Source: Xanthobacter agilis
GTDB lineage: Bacteria; Pseudomonadota; Alphaproteobacteria; Rhizobiales; Xanthobacteraceae
NCBI RefSeq assembly: GCF_021730435.1
Contig: NZ_JABWGX010000007.1
Span: 1-64,000, forward strand
DNA length: 64,000 bases
Direction of reading: 5' to 3'
The translations under genes were made by a program, and so were the position numbers. Under the pieces are notes generated by a model. That model was given only the letters and a program-made list of their open reading frames with translations. It made no database searches and had not been told where the DNA came from. How positions within the stretch are numbered: the first letter of the stretch is position 1; every line of letters starts with the position of its first letter. Below, piece after piece: positions 20,489 through 32,215 of the stretch.

Positions 20489-22519
20489 ATGTACCCTCGC
20501 TCGCAGGACACCGTCCAGGCCGCCGAAAATCCAGGCTCCGACGATCCCGAGAGCGAGGTGGCGAGGGAGGCGCGCGGCGCCGACGACATCCGGGTGCTGG
20601 AAACCGACGGCGCCCTCGCCGGCCTCTCTCCATCGGCGTTCGACTTTCCCTCGGGCCATGCCGCCTTGGTGCTGGCCTATGTCTCGCCCCACCTCGATTT
20701 CGGCGCCGTGGCCAAGCGGATCAAGGCTCTGGCCGGGCGGGCTCCGGTGGTGGCGATATCGACCGCCGGCGAATTGTGCACCAGCTCGGATGGGCCGCTC
20801 TACCGCCCCACCGGCGCGCGCTGGACCACCTTGACGCTCCAGATCTTCCCGCCGGATCTTATTGCCGCCGCCGATATTCACACGGTGCCCCTGCACAATG
20901 AGGACATTCGCGCCGGGGCGCCGGCTCTGGCGCGGACGGAGCGGCTGGCGCGGATCGTTCAGTCGCTCGGCCTGGTGCATCCGGTGTTTCCGATCCATGC
21001 GCGTGATGTTTTCGCCCTCACGTTCGTGGACGGGCTTTCGGCCAGCGAGAATTATTTCACCGAGGCAGTCTACCAGTCCGGGCGCTTTCCGTGCCTGTTC
21101 ATCGGCGGTTCCGCCGGCGGCACCCTGGATTTTCGTGCCACGCGCATCTTCAACGGTGGCGACGTGGTGGAGAACCACGCCGTGGTCGTGTTCGTGAAGA
21201 TGGCAGCAGGCCGACGCTACGGGGTTTTCAAGAGCCAGAATTTCAAGACGACCGGAACGGCCTTTCTGATCGCCGATGCCGATCCGGATCGGCGGGAGGT
21301 GTTCGCGGTGCGCAGCGCCGATGGCGGCGCGGTGGTGCCCTTCGTCGCGGCGCTGGCCGAGGCCCTGGGCGTGAAGGCCGATGCGGTCTCACAAGCCCTT
21401 GAGGGGCGTACCTTCGGCATCCAGATCGCCGGTGAGTTGTTTGTACGCTCGATGGCCGAGCTCAATCCGCAGGCGGGCAGCGCCACCTTCTTCTGCGACG
21501 TGAATCCCGGCGACGCATTGTTGCTGCTGGAGGCGACCGATTTCACCGCGCAGACCAGACGTGATCTTCAGGCTTTCCTCAAGGATAAACCGCGGCCGCT
21601 TGGCGCTATTCTCAATGATTGCATTCTTCGCCGGCTGAACAATGCGCAAGCCCTGGCGGATGCCGCCGCGCTGTGGCCGTTCCCGGCGGCTGGATTTTCC
21701 ACATTTGGTGAGCTGTTCGGTATCAATGTCAACCAGACATTGAGTGCAATCATGTTTTTTGATGCCAGTTCTGGCGATTATAGAGACGATTTCATTGAGT
21801 CATTTCCCGTTCATTATGCGCGTTATCAGAATTATTTCACCACCTGTGCCCTTCAGCGCGCCGAGATGCTGAATGGGTTCCGCTCCCAGATCATCGAGCG
21901 CCTTGCCGGACAGATGGATTTCATTCGCGACATCGAAGCGGCGGTGGAGCGCACGGGTGAGATGCGGGAGGTGACGCAGGGCCTGCGGGCGACGCTGCTC
22001 ACCGTGTCCGGCCGTGGCTCGGAAGACCAGGACGTCGGGCTGGGGGCGGATGCCGAGGCCCTGTCCCACCAATTCACGTCGCTGGCAAGCTCCACACAGG
22101 TGCTGCGGGAAGTGCTGCTCATCATTGATGGTATTACGGGCCAGACAAATCTGCTCGCCCTCAACGCCACCATCGAAGCCGCGCGCGCCGGTGCCGCGGG
22201 ACGCGGCTTCGCCGTGGTCGCCTCGGAAGTAAAAAAGCTTGCCGGCGATACCAAATCGACCCTCGCTCGCACCCGCGCGGCGATCGATGAGATGGAGCAG
22301 GAACTAGCCCGGCTCGGCACGACCATTGAGGCGACCCACGCCCATTTTGGAATGGCGCAAGCCCGATATCGGGAGGTCATTGATCAGTTGGAGCGCCTCT
22401 TCGACGCGTCCGGCCCCATCGGTCGCACCCTGGACGATCTGGCCACCGCCGCATCCTCTCAGCGCGGTGCCATGGCGGAGATCGACGGCCAGATGGAGCG
22501 GCTGCGGCAGCTCGAATGA
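20489..22519 (+). CDS. Soluble FIST-domain methyl-accepting chemotaxis-type receptor
   Basis: This is a protein of about 676 residues without membrane segments. The first part is a FIST N domain ('[20 protein letters not shown]', '[13 protein letters not shown]', '[11 protein letters not shown]'), followed by a FIST C domain ('[19 protein letters not shown]', '[17 protein letters not shown]'). The C-terminal third is a methyl-accepting signalling domain with the hairpin tip '[17 protein letters not shown]' and '[15 protein letters not shown]', which contacts CheA and CheW. FIST domains are proposed sensors of small ligands such as amino acids. The ATG at 20489 follows GAGAGGA at 8 bases; an earlier in-frame start at 20375 is unlikely. 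No che genes are adjacent, so it must couple to an array encoded elsewhere. Confidence 0.88.
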   Translation: MYPRSQDTVQAAENPGSDDPESEVAREARGADDIRVLETDGALAGLSPSAFDFPSGHAALVLAYVSPHLDFGAVAKRIKALAGRAPVVAISTAGELCTSSDGPLYRPTGARWTTLTLQIFPPDLIAAADIHTVPLHNEDIRAGAPALARTERLARIVQSLGLVHPVFPIHARDVFALTFVDGLSASENYFTEAVYQSGRFPCLFIGGSAGGTLDFRATRIFNGGDVVENHAVVVFVKMAAGRRYGVFKSQNFKTTGTAFLIADADPDRREVFAVRSADGGAVVPFVAALAEALGVKADAVSQALEGRTFGIQIAGELFVRSMAELNPQAGSATFFCDVNPGDALLLLEATDFTAQTRRDLQAFLKDKPRPLGAILNDCILRRLNNAQALADAAALWPFPAAGFSTFGELFGINVNQTLSAIMFFDASSGDYRDDFIESFPVHYARYQNYFTTCALQRAEMLNGFRSQIIERLAGQMDFIRDIEAAVERTGEMREVTQGLRATLLTVSGRGSEDQDVGLGADAEALSHQFTSLASSTQVLREVLLIIDGITGQTNLLALNATIEAARAGAAGRGFAVVASEVKKLAGDTKSTLARTRAAIDEMEQELARLGTTIEATHAHFGMAQARYREVIDQLERLFDASGPIGRTLDDLATAASSQRGAMAEIDGQMERLRQLE

Positions 22520-22842
22520 AGGAGATGCGTCCCGCCGCCACCCATGCCCGTCACTCCGCCCCTTGGTGAGAGCCGACGCGGGGCGGTCGTGACGCCAAGG
22601 CGCGCGCCCCAAGGTCGATCGCCTGCGACCATGGCCGTGGCGGGTGCTTTATCGCCCCTGAACGCGCCGCTGGTCGCGTCATTCCGCGCCGGCCATCACG
22701 GACCCCCACACCGCATGTCCGGGCCATGCGCGAGCGCACCCGTTCGCGACCGGCCGCACGCTTGACACCTGGATGTCGGGTCAGGCCCCGTATGTGTGCG
22801 TGGATGCAGGCCTGGCGCGGGCCGAGGACCGGGGCCGTGGCA
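22520..22842. other. Convergent intergenic region
   Basis: The 323 bases between the FIST receptor gene and the Na/Pi cotransporter gene hold no gene or clear terminator that I can identify. Confidence 0.4.
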
Positions 22843-24483
22843 TCATAGGGAAAATTTGCGGTGCCCCTCGGCGAGATTGGCCGCGAAGCGTCGCAGAAGC
22901 CACACGCTCTGCTCGAACTCGTCCAAGGTGGACCAGAGCGCCTGCCGGTGCTGGGCGGAGAGATCCGGGGCCCGGTCTATGAAATCCTGCCTCAACTTCC
23001 GCAGAACATCGGCCCGATCGGAGGTTAGCGCCGCCACGAGCTGGAGCGAGGTTTCGTCGAAGGCATCGAGCTCATCGACGATCGCCCGCAGCATGGCGTG
23101 GCCCGACACTTCGAGGTTTGCGATCAAGGGCAGCAGGTCCGGCACCTTGGCGAGCCCCGACAGACCCTTGGCGAAGGTGGCGAGGGAGCCGTGGAGCCCG
23201 CGCAGCATCTGGTTGCGGTTCCACAGCAGCAGCAGCAACTCTTGTTCCTTCTGCCGGCCGGGGTGTTGCAAGGCTTTCGCCAGGAAGGCGTCGATGGCGG
23301 TGGCGAGCTGCTCGCCCCCCTCCCGCAGCGTGGCTGACGACACGCGCGTGGCGAGCCGCGCCACCTCATCCGTTTCCGGCGCCGGCTCCACGTTCGTGCA
23401 GATCCCATCCAGGAAGTGCGGGAGGCGGTGCACCAATCGCCCCTGCTCCTGCGCCACGAGAGTGGCCGCGACCATGGGCTGGCTGTCGGCTCCGGCGGTG
23501 ATGAAGACGGGGGCGGCGAGGGTTTCCGCGGTGGTCGCCGGGCTCCAGCGTTCCAGCAGGGTGAAGAGCGGACCGTTGACCGTGGAGGCGATGAGGGCCG
23601 ACACGATCTGGAACAGCCAGTGCATCGCCGTCACCTGCAACGCGGCGTCTGCGGTGAGCCCGGTGATGAAGGCGCGGATGAGCGGCACGCCGGTGTAATG
23701 TTCGATGGTCAAGGCCGGCAGTACCACGGCCACGCCGATCAGCTTCAGCACGAGCTGATAGAGATTGAGCTGGCGCGCCGTGCCGGTAAGGCCCGCGCCC
23801 TGAGTGATGGCCATGATTCCTGTGCCGAGATTGGCGCCGACCACGATCAGGAAGGTCTGGTCGATATCCAGCACGCCGCCGGCGGCGAGGGCCACCGCGA
23901 TCACCGACACTGTCTGCCCCTGAATGACGGAAGCCAGGACGGTGCCGGCGATGAAACCCCAGAAATAGAACCGGTCGGCGAAGCCGAGCACGGTCCGCAG
24001 CGCCTCCGAATCCCGCAGCGGGACCGCCGCCTGCACCATGATCTGCACGCCATAGAGCAGCAGGAACAACCCCAGCATGGCGGCGACGAGATTGCGGTAT
24101 CGCGCGTCGCGGTCGTAGCCCAGGAGAAAGGCGAAGCCGATGACGGCGATGCCCGACATGATGACGAGATCGATGTCGAACGAGGCCAGCAGCAGGCGCA
24201 GGGTGGAGCCGGCATAGGACCAGGTGACGATCGGCATGGCGCTGCGCACCGTCGCGGCGCCGGCGCTGACGAGGCTGATGACGATGAACGTGACCGCATT
24301 GGTGCTCTGGATGATGGCGCCGGCGGCAACGCCCACCATCGCCGCCTTGAGCGGATGACCCGTCGCGCGGGCGACCAGCTTGTGAAAGCCCGGGCCGGCC
24401 ACCTGCTTCATGTTCGCGGTCAGGAATTGTGTTCCGATGAAGATAAAGCCAAGCCCCGCCAGCAATCCCACGACGATCGACAT
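22843..24483 (-). CDS. Na/Pi cotransporter family protein with PhoU-like C-terminus
   Basis: This 546-residue inner-membrane protein has two inverted transport repeats with the family's 'GAIIQSTNAVTFIVISLVSA' and 'GANLGTGIMAITQGAG' segments and about eight membrane helices over residues 1-310. The rest is a helical PhoU-like domain ('LRGLHGSLATFAKGLSGLAK', 'TLDEFEQSVWLLRRFA'). Members move phosphate with sodium or act in phosphate sensing. It is single and divergent from poxB. YjbB-like phosphate export is an alternative role. Confidence 0.88.
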   Translation of the reverse strand: MSIVVGLLAGLGFIFIGTQFLTANMKQVAGPGFHKLVARATGHPLKAAMVGVAAGAIIQSTNAVTFIVISLVSAGAATVRSAMPIVTWSYAGSTLRLLLASFDIDLVIMSGIAVIGFAFLLGYDRDARYRNLVAAMLGLFLLLYGVQIMVQAAVPLRDSEALRTVLGFADRFYFWGFIAGTVLASVIQGQTVSVIAVALAAGGVLDIDQTFLIVVGANLGTGIMAITQGAGLTGTARQLNLYQLVLKLIGVAVVLPALTIEHYTGVPLIRAFITGLTADAALQVTAMHWLFQIVSALIASTVNGPLFTLLERWSPATTAETLAAPVFITAGADSQPMVAATLVAQEQGRLVHRLPHFLDGICTNVEPAPETDEVARLATRVSSATLREGGEQLATAIDAFLAKALQHPGRQKEQELLLLLWNRNQMLRGLHGSLATFAKGLSGLAKVPDLLPLIANLEVSGHAMLRAIVDELDAFDETSLQLVAALTSDRADVLRKLRQDFIDRAPDLSAQHRQALWSTLDEFEQSVWLLRRFAANLAEGHRKFSL

Positions 24484-24790
24484 TCAACACGCTCCGCAAC
24501 GCAGTCCAGCGCCGAAAATGCCCCATCGCGACCAGCCGGGAGAGTCCTTTTTGGCGGCATCGCCGCGACACGAGGCCACCCGACGCGGCACCTGATTCCG
24601 TTATGGGGGAGCCCGCGCCTGCGAGCTGGCCAAGAAAAATCAGCCGTGGTCATGCTGTGTCCATGGGATGATGATTCCTGATCCTTGGGGATCGAGCCCT
24701 CGTGGACGTCGTCTTGTACGCCGCCTCGGGCTTCCTTGCGCGCGGCGGCGGCGGGGATGGCGCGACACGTTCGGGGAAGAGGAGCAAGCC
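24484..24790. other. Divergent promoter region of the Na/Pi transporter and poxB genes
   Basis: The 307 bases hold no gene. Before the poxB GTG lies GGGGAAGAGGAG, a strong ribosome binding site. No promoter boxes or riboswitch are obvious. Confidence 0.4.
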
Positions 24791-26527
24791 GTGGGCAGGA
24801 CTGTTGCGGATCAGATGGTTGAAACCCTTGCGGCGGCCGGCGTCGAACGCATTTACGGCATCGTGGGCGACAGCCTGAACGGCATCACCGACGCCATGCG
24901 GCGACAGGGCAAGATCGCGTGGCTACATGTGCGGCACGAGGAAGTGGCCGCCTTCGCCGCCGGTGCCGAGGCCCATCTCACCGGAGGGCTGGCGGTGTGC
25001 GCCGGCAGTTGCGGCCCCGGCAACCTGCACCTCATCAACGGCCTGTTTGATTGCCATCGCTCCCGCGTGCCGGTGGTGGCCATCGCGGCGCACATTCCCT
25101 CGCCCGAGATCGGTTCGGGCTATTTCCAGGAAACCCACCCCGAGCAGTTGTTTCGCGAGTGCAGCCACTATTGCGAGCTGGTGTCCCACCCCAGCCAGCT
25201 CCCGCGTGTGCTGGAAACCGCCATCCGCGCGGCGGTGGGCAAGAGGGGTGTCGCGGTGGTGGTCATTCCGGGCGATGTCGCCTTGCAGGCCGCGAGCGCG
25301 GCGCCGGCGCCGAAGCCCGCCGGTCTACTGCCGGCCGCGCCCGTCACCACGCCGGCGCCGGACACGCTTTCGAACCTCGCTGAACTGTTGAATGGCGGTG
25401 CGCGCGTCACCCTGTTCTGTGGCTCCGGCTGCGCCGGGGCCCATGACGAACTGGTGGCGGTGGCCGGGCGCCTGAAGGCGCCGGTGGTGCACGCCCTGCG
25501 CGGCAAGGAGCATGTGGAATGGGACAATCCCCATGATGTGGGCATGACAGGGCTCATCGGCTTCTCATCCGGCTATTTCGCCATGATGGATTGCGATGTG
25601 CTGCTGCTGCTGGGCACCGATTTCCCCTATCGCCAGTTCTATCCGGAGGGCGAAAAGGTGCGCATCGCCCAAGTGGATCTGCGGCCCGAGCAGATCGGCC
25701 GGCGGGCTCCGGTGGATCTGGGCGTGGTGGGCGATGTGCGCGCCACCCTGCAGGCCCTGCTGCCGCTGCTGACGGAGAAGACAGACGACAGGCATCTCAC
25801 CCAGGCGCGCAATCATTATGTGAAGGCCCGCAAGGAGCTGGACGATCTCGCCACCACAACGCCCGGCTCCGGCCTCATTCACCCGCAGCAGGTCGCCAAG
25901 GCCCTCAGCGACCACGCGGCGGATGATGCGGTCTTCATCTGCGACGTGGGGCTGCCGACGGTGTGGGCGGCACGCTATCTCGCCATGAACGGGCGGCGGC
26001 GGCTCATCGGCTCCTTCAACCATGGCTCCATGGCCAATGCCATGGCGCAGGCCATCGGGGCGCAGGCCGCGTTTCCAGGACGGCAGGTCATCTCCATGTC
26101 GGGCGATGGCGGGTTCGCCATGCTCATGGGTGATCTTCTCAGCCTGTCCCAGCTTAAGGTTCCCGCCAAGATCGTCGTGTTCAACAACGGTTCGCTGGGG
26201 TTTGTGGAGCTGGAGCAGAAGTCCACGGGCTTCGTGAATACCGGCACGGATCTGCAAAATCCAAATTTCGCCGCCATGGCTAACGCCATCGGCGTGCACG
26301 GCATCCGGCTTGAAGATCCGCGCGATGTGGAGCGCGGCATTGCCGATGCCTTGGCGCACGACGGGCCGGTGCTGGTGGATGCGGTGGTCAACCGTACCGA
26401 GCTGGCCATGCCCCCCGCCGTGACCCTGGAAATGGCCAAGGGGTTCACCCTGTATATGATGAAGGCGGTGATGAGCGGACGCGGCGGCGACATCATCGAT
26501 CTCGCGCGCAGCAATCTGTGGCGGTGA
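24791..26527 (+). CDS. poxB: PoxB-type thiamine pyrophosphate enzyme, probable pyruvate dehydrogenase (quinone)
   Basis: This 578-residue enzyme has the three-domain layout of TPP oxidases and decarboxylases. The N-terminal Pyr domain shows '[20 protein letters not shown]' and the activating Glu in '[16 protein letters not shown]'. A central FAD/regulatory-type domain follows. The C-terminal PP domain has the TPP motif G-D-G-G-F...N-N in '[13 protein letters not shown]' and '[15 protein letters not shown]'. These details match E. coli PoxB, which oxidises pyruvate to acetate and CO2 at the membrane. I chose GTG 24791 because the homology begins there and GAAGAGGAG sits seven bases before it; the open frame to 24668 lacks homology. 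An acetolactate synthase-like role is less likely. Confidence 0.85.
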   Translation: MGRTVADQMVETLAAAGVERIYGIVGDSLNGITDAMRRQGKIAWLHVRHEEVAAFAAGAEAHLTGGLAVCAGSCGPGNLHLINGLFDCHRSRVPVVAIAAHIPSPEIGSGYFQETHPEQLFRECSHYCELVSHPSQLPRVLETAIRAAVGKRGVAVVVIPGDVALQAASAAPAPKPAGLLPAAPVTTPAPDTLSNLAELLNGGARVTLFCGSGCAGAHDELVAVAGRLKAPVVHALRGKEHVEWDNPHDVGMTGLIGFSSGYFAMMDCDVLLLLGTDFPYRQFYPEGEKVRIAQVDLRPEQIGRRAPVDLGVVGDVRATLQALLPLLTEKTDDRHLTQARNHYVKARKELDDLATTTPGSGLIHPQQVAKALSDHAADDAVFICDVGLPTVWAARYLAMNGRRRLIGSFNHGSMANAMAQAIGAQAAFPGRQVISMSGDGGFAMLMGDLLSLSQLKVPAKIVVFNNGSLGFVELEQKSTGFVNTGTDLQNPNFAAMANAIGVHGIRLEDPRDVERGIADALAHDGPVLVDAVVNRTELAMPPAVTLEMAKGFTLYMMKAVMSGRGGDIIDLARSNLWR

Positions 26528-26581
26528 GCGCGGCGGCCGGCCATCCGCCGACGTGGGTGGCCGGGTCGGTGGATGTCGCTT

Positions 26582-26800
26582 TCAGAAGCCTTCGAGCACC
26601 AGCTTGCCGCGGGTGCTCCCGCTCTCGATCGCAGCATGGGCGTGCTTCAGGGTCGCGGCGTCGATGGGGCCCAGGGTCTCCACCAGGGTGGAGCGGACGC
26701 GTCGGGCCTCCACGAGGCCCGCGACCTCGGCGAGCAAGGCGCCCTGGGCCGCCATGTCCGCCGTCTCGAACAGGGAGCGCGTGAACATGAACTCCCACAT
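26582..26800 (-). pseudogene. Zinc-type alcohol dehydrogenase-like protein, C-terminal fragment
   Basis: The minus strand encodes 72 residues reading 'WEFMFTRSLFETADM', 'LLAEVAGLVEA' and 'HAAIESGSTRGKLVLEGF'. This is the closing segment of zinc-type alcohol dehydrogenase/quinone oxidoreductases of about 335 residues. The preceding 260 residues are missing, so it is a broken gene. Confidence 0.75.
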
Positions 26801-26825
26801 TGGTCGTGAAGCTGAGGCCCGCCAG

Positions 26826-26873
26826 GAGGATGGATGGAAGGTTCTGGGCTACGATGCCGCCGGCGTCGTGCGC
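26826..26873 (+). pseudogene. Zinc-type alcohol dehydrogenase-like protein, N-terminal scrap in opposite orientation
   Basis: The plus strand reads 'EDGWKVLGYDAAGVV', the segment near residue 65 of the same zinc-type dehydrogenase family whose tail lies just to the left on the minus strand. It is too short to be functional. The juxtaposition suggests inversion or deletion within one ancestral gene. Confidence 0.5.
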
Positions 26874-26883
26874 GGCGGGTGCC

Positions 26884-27113
26884 TGTTCCCTGCTGGGCGC
26901 TTTGCGCGATTTGCCGTGGGACGATGCGACGGAAGTCCTGCCGGCGGCGGTGACGGCGCTGGGCATCGTTTCACATTCTCCATCGCGACCGGAATCGGCC
27001 TCGGCTTCATGACCTATGTGGGGGTGAAGGGAAACGCGGGACGATGGCGCGAGATCGGTGGCGCGGTGTGGGTCGTCGCCGTGGCCTCGGCGGCGATGCT
27101 GGCTCTGGAATGA
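26884..27113 (+). pseudogene. NCS2-family purine permease, C-terminal remnant with frameshift
   Basis: One frame reads 'LLGALRDLPWDDATEVLPAA' followed by 'VTALG'. A shift near 26965 then gives 'FTFSIATGIGLGFMTYVGVK', 'WREIGGAVWVVAVAS' and the stop at 27111-27113. This matches the last two helices of AzgA-like guanine/hypoxanthine permeases. About 80% of the transporter is missing. Confidence 0.72.
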
Positions 27114-27249
27114 AGACGAGGGCGGGGCGCCGCCCCGATCCCGCTTCGGCTGGGCGCTTTCATGTTGCGCCGGGCAGGGCCGTCGCAGGGACGCGGAACG
27201 CAAAGCGCGATTCGGGCGCCGCGCATCGGGCTGCGACGCTGACCTAACC

Positions 27250-27981
27250 TCAGCTGAGGGGGATTTCCTGCGTTTGGGTTCCGCTGTCCGTGTAGATGTT
27301 CTTGATGGCGACGCCGCTTCCGTCATGGCTCAAGGTCACGACAGTCGGTCCATTGGGGATCGTGATTCCAATGGAGAACTGACCAAAGGCGAACGATCCG
27401 TCCGAACCGCGGGTATAGATGACACCGCTGATGTTCCGTGTGCGCTGGAGCTCTCCGAAACCGTCCTGGATATCACCGGGAGCGATGGAGATGATCGAAA
27501 CCGCGCGGCTGATCGAGTTCGTCACGGATGCGATCTTCTGCTTCAGATACTCGACCATCCGGTCGTCTGTCGCGGAATGCAGGTCCGCTTGGTAGCCCTG
27601 CAGTTCCTTCTCGAGCGAAGGCAAGGTGTTGAGTGTCTGGTTGAAGGTGATGATCGCGTCGATCAGCATATCCTCGTTTGTGATCGACAGCTTCTTGGAG
27701 CGCATCACCGACGAGGCGGTGGCGCTGCCGAGATCGGTAGAGGCCTTCGCTTCGGTCACCCCGCCGACCGCCGAGGCCTCATCGGTCGCGTTGGTGTTGG
27801 CGATCCAGGCGTCGGTGGCCAGACTTGAGCCCCTCAGCCATGCCGGGCTCGACTTCGCCGCGATCTGGTCGTCGAGCGCCTTGACCGCCTCCGTCGCCGC
27901 GCCGCTCGCGGTCGTCGCGAGATCCTGTCCGGTCGGTCGGGAGGACAGGAGGCTCATGGCGGAATCGACACTCGTCACCAT
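27250..27981 (-). CDS. Hypothetical protein of unknown function
   Basis: I do not recognise this 243-residue protein. The N-terminal 100 residues are rich in Ser, Ala and Thr and look disordered. A helical middle (about 105-165) with 'LINAI'-like heptads includes 'LEKELQGYQADLHSATDDRM'. The C-terminal third looks like beta strands ('FSIGITIPNGPTVVTLSHDG'). There is no signal peptide or membrane helix. The ATG at 27981 follows GAGGAGG, which decides it against the earlier frame start at 28017. It is a single gene between the permease remnant and secG, transcribed away from secG. Confidence 0.65.
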   Translation of the reverse strand: MVTSVDSAMSLLSSRPTGQDLATTASGAATEAVKALDDQIAAKSSPAWLRGSSLATDAWIANTNATDEASAVGGVTEAKASTDLGSATASSVMRSKKLSITNEDMLIDAIITFNQTLNTLPSLEKELQGYQADLHSATDDRMVEYLKQKIASVTNSISRAVSIISIAPGDIQDGFGELQRTRNISGVIYTRGSDGSFAFGQFSIGITIPNGPTVVTLSHDGSGVAIKNIYTDSGTQTQEIPLS

Positions 27982-28318
27982 TGCGCTCCTCCTCGGAGTC
28001 TGGGAATCGGCGGGCACGTCATGTGCCGACAGATCCGGAAACCAGCACCAACGTCATGTTGGCAGCGCGAAAGATGATGAAATATCTCGATAAGACGTTA
28101 CGATACCACAGACGCAGGCATCTCCGCAGCCGGAAAATGCACGCAACGGGGATTTCCTGCGTGAAATTCGGATGCGTGCGCGCGTCGATCCTGGGCCGCG
28201 CGACGGGCAAGCCCGTGCGATGCATGTCCGGGCCTTCCCTCCCGCGTCATGTTCGTGTAGATGACCCCCCAACTGGCGTGCCCGGTTCTTCGGCCGCGGC
28301 GCGAACATGATGGATTCC

Positions 28319-28735
28319 ATGCAAACGGTTCTGATCGTCATTCACCTGTTGGTGGTGCTCTCGCTCATCGGCGTGGTGCTGATCCAGCGCTCCGAAGGGG
28401 GCGGGCTCGGCATTGGCGGTGGTGGCGGCGGTGGCGGCTTCTTCACGGCGCGTGGCTCGGCCAATGTGCTTACCCGCGCCACGGCCATTCTGGCGCTGCT
28501 GTTCTTCATCACCTCGCTCAGCCTGACCATCGTCGCGGGCTGGGGCCGGGCGCCGCGCTCCATCCTGGCACCTGCCGGGCAGAGCCAGGGCGCGCCGGGT
28601 GTCCCGCAGAGCGGCGGGACCATCCTCGATCAGATCCGCCCGCAAGGCGGCGCGACCGAGCCTGGGCCGACTTCCGCCCCCGCCGTGCCGGTGCCGGCGG
28701 CTCCGACCGGTCCGCAGGTTCCGCAGTCCCGTTAA
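28319..28735 (+). CDS. secG: Preprotein translocase subunit SecG
   Basis: This is a SecYEG accessory subunit of about 138 residues. It has two membrane helices (about 2-22 and 51-73) separated by the conserved cytoplasmic loop 'VVLIQRSEGGGLGIGG', which here carries a long Gly run. The C-terminal extension is Pro/Ala/Gln-rich, as in other alphaproteobacteria. The family usually starts at M-Q-T-V, so I use the ATG at 28319; an in-frame ATG at 28307 would add four residues. pyrG follows 111 bases downstream on the same strand, a common alphaproteobacterial order. Confidence 0.92.
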   Translation: MQTVLIVIHLLVVLSLIGVVLIQRSEGGGLGIGGGGGGGGFFTARGSANVLTRATAILALLFFITSLSLTIVAGWGRAPRSILAPAGQSQGAPGVPQSGGTILDQIRPQGGATEPGPTSAPAVPVPAAPTGPQVPQSR

Positions 28736-30475
<1,740 letters not shown>

Positions 30476-30834
30476 GGTGCAGGTCCGGCAAATCGTTGCG
30501 GGCGCAACGATCACCGCAGTGGTAGCGGTGTGGTGCCGGACGGGAACGCGGGATCCCGGCGCGTGAACGCGGACGGGACCGCGGATTTTCATTTCGCAAT
30601 CCGGGCCGCCTGCGGCTAAGCTCGCACCCAGGAGACGGGGCGCGGGCAGCGTGCGGCTGTGGCCTTCAGGTCGCCTTCCGTCTTTCGGCCGTCCGAAGAC
30701 GCGTTCACGCGCGCGTCGGCGAGATTTGTCGCGGCCATTCCGGGCATCATGCTCGATGCATTGAACGCGTGTTCCAGGTTCGACCTCTGCACGAAGCGCG
30801 CCGGGTCGAACATCCTCGAAACTAAGGAGATGCC
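30476..30834. other. Intergenic region after pyrG
   Basis: The 359 bases hold no supported gene. A hairpin with an 8-base stem (ATCGTTGC at 30492-30499 and its complement at 30504-30511) lies just after the pyrG stop but has no T run. CTAAGGAG before 30835 is the ribosome binding site of the next gene. Confidence 0.45.
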
Positions 30835-31716
30835 ATGCGACGCGGCCTCGATCACGTGGTTCACCTCGTTCGGGACATCGACGCGGCTGGCGAGAGCTAC
30901 GACCTGCTGGGTTTCACGGTTGGCGCGCGCAATGCGCACCCCTGGGGCACGGAAAACCGCATCGTCCAATTGCCTGGATTTTTCATCGAGCTTTTGCAGA
31001 TCACCGATCCGTCCAAGATTTCAGCGGCCGCGCCCGGTCATGTTTCGTTCGGCGCATTCAACGCCCATTTTCTTGCCACCTGTGGCGAGGGATTTTCCAT
31101 GCTGGCATTTGAGGGGACAGACGCCGCAGCGGAAAAAGGCATTCTCGATCAGGCGGGTTTCGGCGGCTTCGAAACGGTGGATTTCTCGCGAAAGGCGCAC
31201 CGGCCCGATGGGCTGGATGTGGAAGTGAGCTTCTCACTCGCTTTTGCCAATGATCCGGCCTCCCCTGATTTTTCAGCCTTCATCTGCACACAACATCATC
31301 CGGAAAATTTCTGGTCGGCCGACTTCCAGCGCCACGCGAACATGGTGTCAGGACTGAAAGGCGTCGTGCTGGTTGCTGATACGCCGGTGGAGCACCAGCG
31401 GTTCTTGAATACGCTCTGCGACGTGCCGGTGCTGCGCGCCCGTGACGACTGGTACGTCGCCCAGACCCCGCGTGGCGAGATCGACGTGATGAGCCGGCCG
31501 CTGTTCACGGAACGCTATGGCGTGGCCGCTCCCAAAGGCCCCGGCTTGCGGGTGGCCGCGGTGCGTTTCGCCTCCAGTGGGGCGGAGGAACTGCGGCGGG
31601 CGCTGGCGGCCCGGCGCATGGTGGAGGAAACCATCGCGGGCATGGTGGTGGTGCCGCCGCGCGCGGTTGCGGGCGCCACCTTGGTGTTCGAGCAGACTGA
31701 ATCAAAAAGCGCATAG
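30835..31716 (+). CDS. VOC / glyoxalase-like domain protein
   Basis: This 293-residue cytoplasmic protein starts 'LDHVVHLVRDIDAAGESYDLLGF', a first VOC beta-alpha unit with the metal-ligand His, and contains 'ENRIVQLPGFFIELLQI' and a second glyoxalase-like half ('LKGVVLVADTPVEHQRFL'). This layout fits the glyoxalase_3 type (PF13468), whose members include enzymes of unknown substrate. A strong AAGGAG sits before the ATG. The gdx riboswitch and gene follow on the same strand, but probably as a separate unit. Confidence 0.8.
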   Translation: MRRGLDHVVHLVRDIDAAGESYDLLGFTVGARNAHPWGTENRIVQLPGFFIELLQITDPSKISAAAPGHVSFGAFNAHFLATCGEGFSMLAFEGTDAAAEKGILDQAGFGGFETVDFSRKAHRPDGLDVEVSFSLAFANDPASPDFSAFICTQHHPENFWSADFQRHANMVSGLKGVVLVADTPVEHQRFLNTLCDVPVLRARDDWYVAQTPRGEIDVMSRPLFTERYGVAAPKGPGLRVAAVRFASSGAEELRRALAARRMVEETIAGMVVVPPRAVAGATLVFEQTESKSA

Positions 31717-31800
31717 CACTTCACATTTATGCGGCGCCCGATCTGGCCGTACGCGCTGGATCGGGTAAAGGAGAGGCGCGGGGACAGCCGGTCCCCGCCG

Positions 31801-31850
31801 GGCGCGGACGGCCGCGCTGCTTTCCCTCGTGCGGCGGGGACGACCTCGCC
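31801..31850 (+). promoter_or_regulatory. Guanidine-II (mini-ykkC) riboswitch
   Basis: Two hairpins with ACGR tetraloops lie in the leader of the exporter gene. The first pairs GCGCGG (31802-31807) with CCGCGC (31812-31817) around ACGG. The second pairs GGCGGGG (31833-31839) with CCTCGCC (31844-31850), with one G-U pair, around ACGA. Two short stems with ACGR loops define the guanidine-II class, which turns on guanidinium exporters when guanidinium binds. The start codon lies 17 bases after the second hairpin, and CAGGTG between them is a plausible Shine-Dalgarno site, so translational control is likely. Gene context strongly supports the call. Confidence 0.88.
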
Positions 31851-31867
31851 TCCCAGGTGTCGACCCC

Positions 31868-32185
31868 ATGGCATGGGCGTATCTGTTCGCCGCCGGCCTC
31901 ACCGAAATCGCGTGGGCTATCGGCTTGAAGTATTCGGAAGGCTTCACGCGGCTGTGGCCCAGCGTGTTCACCATCAGCGGAATCGGTGTCAGCCTGCTCC
32001 TGCTCTCCCTCGCGCTGCGGGGGATTCCCATCGGCACCGCCTATGCGGTGTGGGCGGGCATCGGCACCGTTGGCACGGCGCTCGCCGGGATCATCCTTTA
32101 TTCCGAATCGACGGACCTTCTGCGGCTCGCCTGCATCGGACTCATCGCGGCCGGCATCGTCGGGCTGAAGCTCGTCACCCCTTGA
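31868..32185 (+). CDS. gdx: Guanidinium exporter Gdx/SugE, small multidrug resistance family
   Basis: This 105-residue protein has four membrane helices and the Gdx-type SMR signature. The essential Glu13 lies in 'AGLTEIAWAIGLKYSEGFTR', and 'PIGTAYAVWAGIGTVGTAL' follows. Relatives exchange guanidinium for protons as antiparallel dimers in the inner membrane. The two-hairpin guanidine-II riboswitch just upstream confirms the substrate class. The length is normal and the ATG at 31868 fits family starts. The protein was historically called SugE. Confidence 0.93.
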   Translation: MAWAYLFAAGLTEIAWAIGLKYSEGFTRLWPSVFTISGIGVSLLLLSLALRGIPIGTAYAVWAGIGTVGTALAGIILYSESTDLLRLACIGLIAAGIVGLKLVTP

Positions 32186-32215
32186 GCGAGCCGTGTGGTC
32201 GCGGGTCGTGCATCC

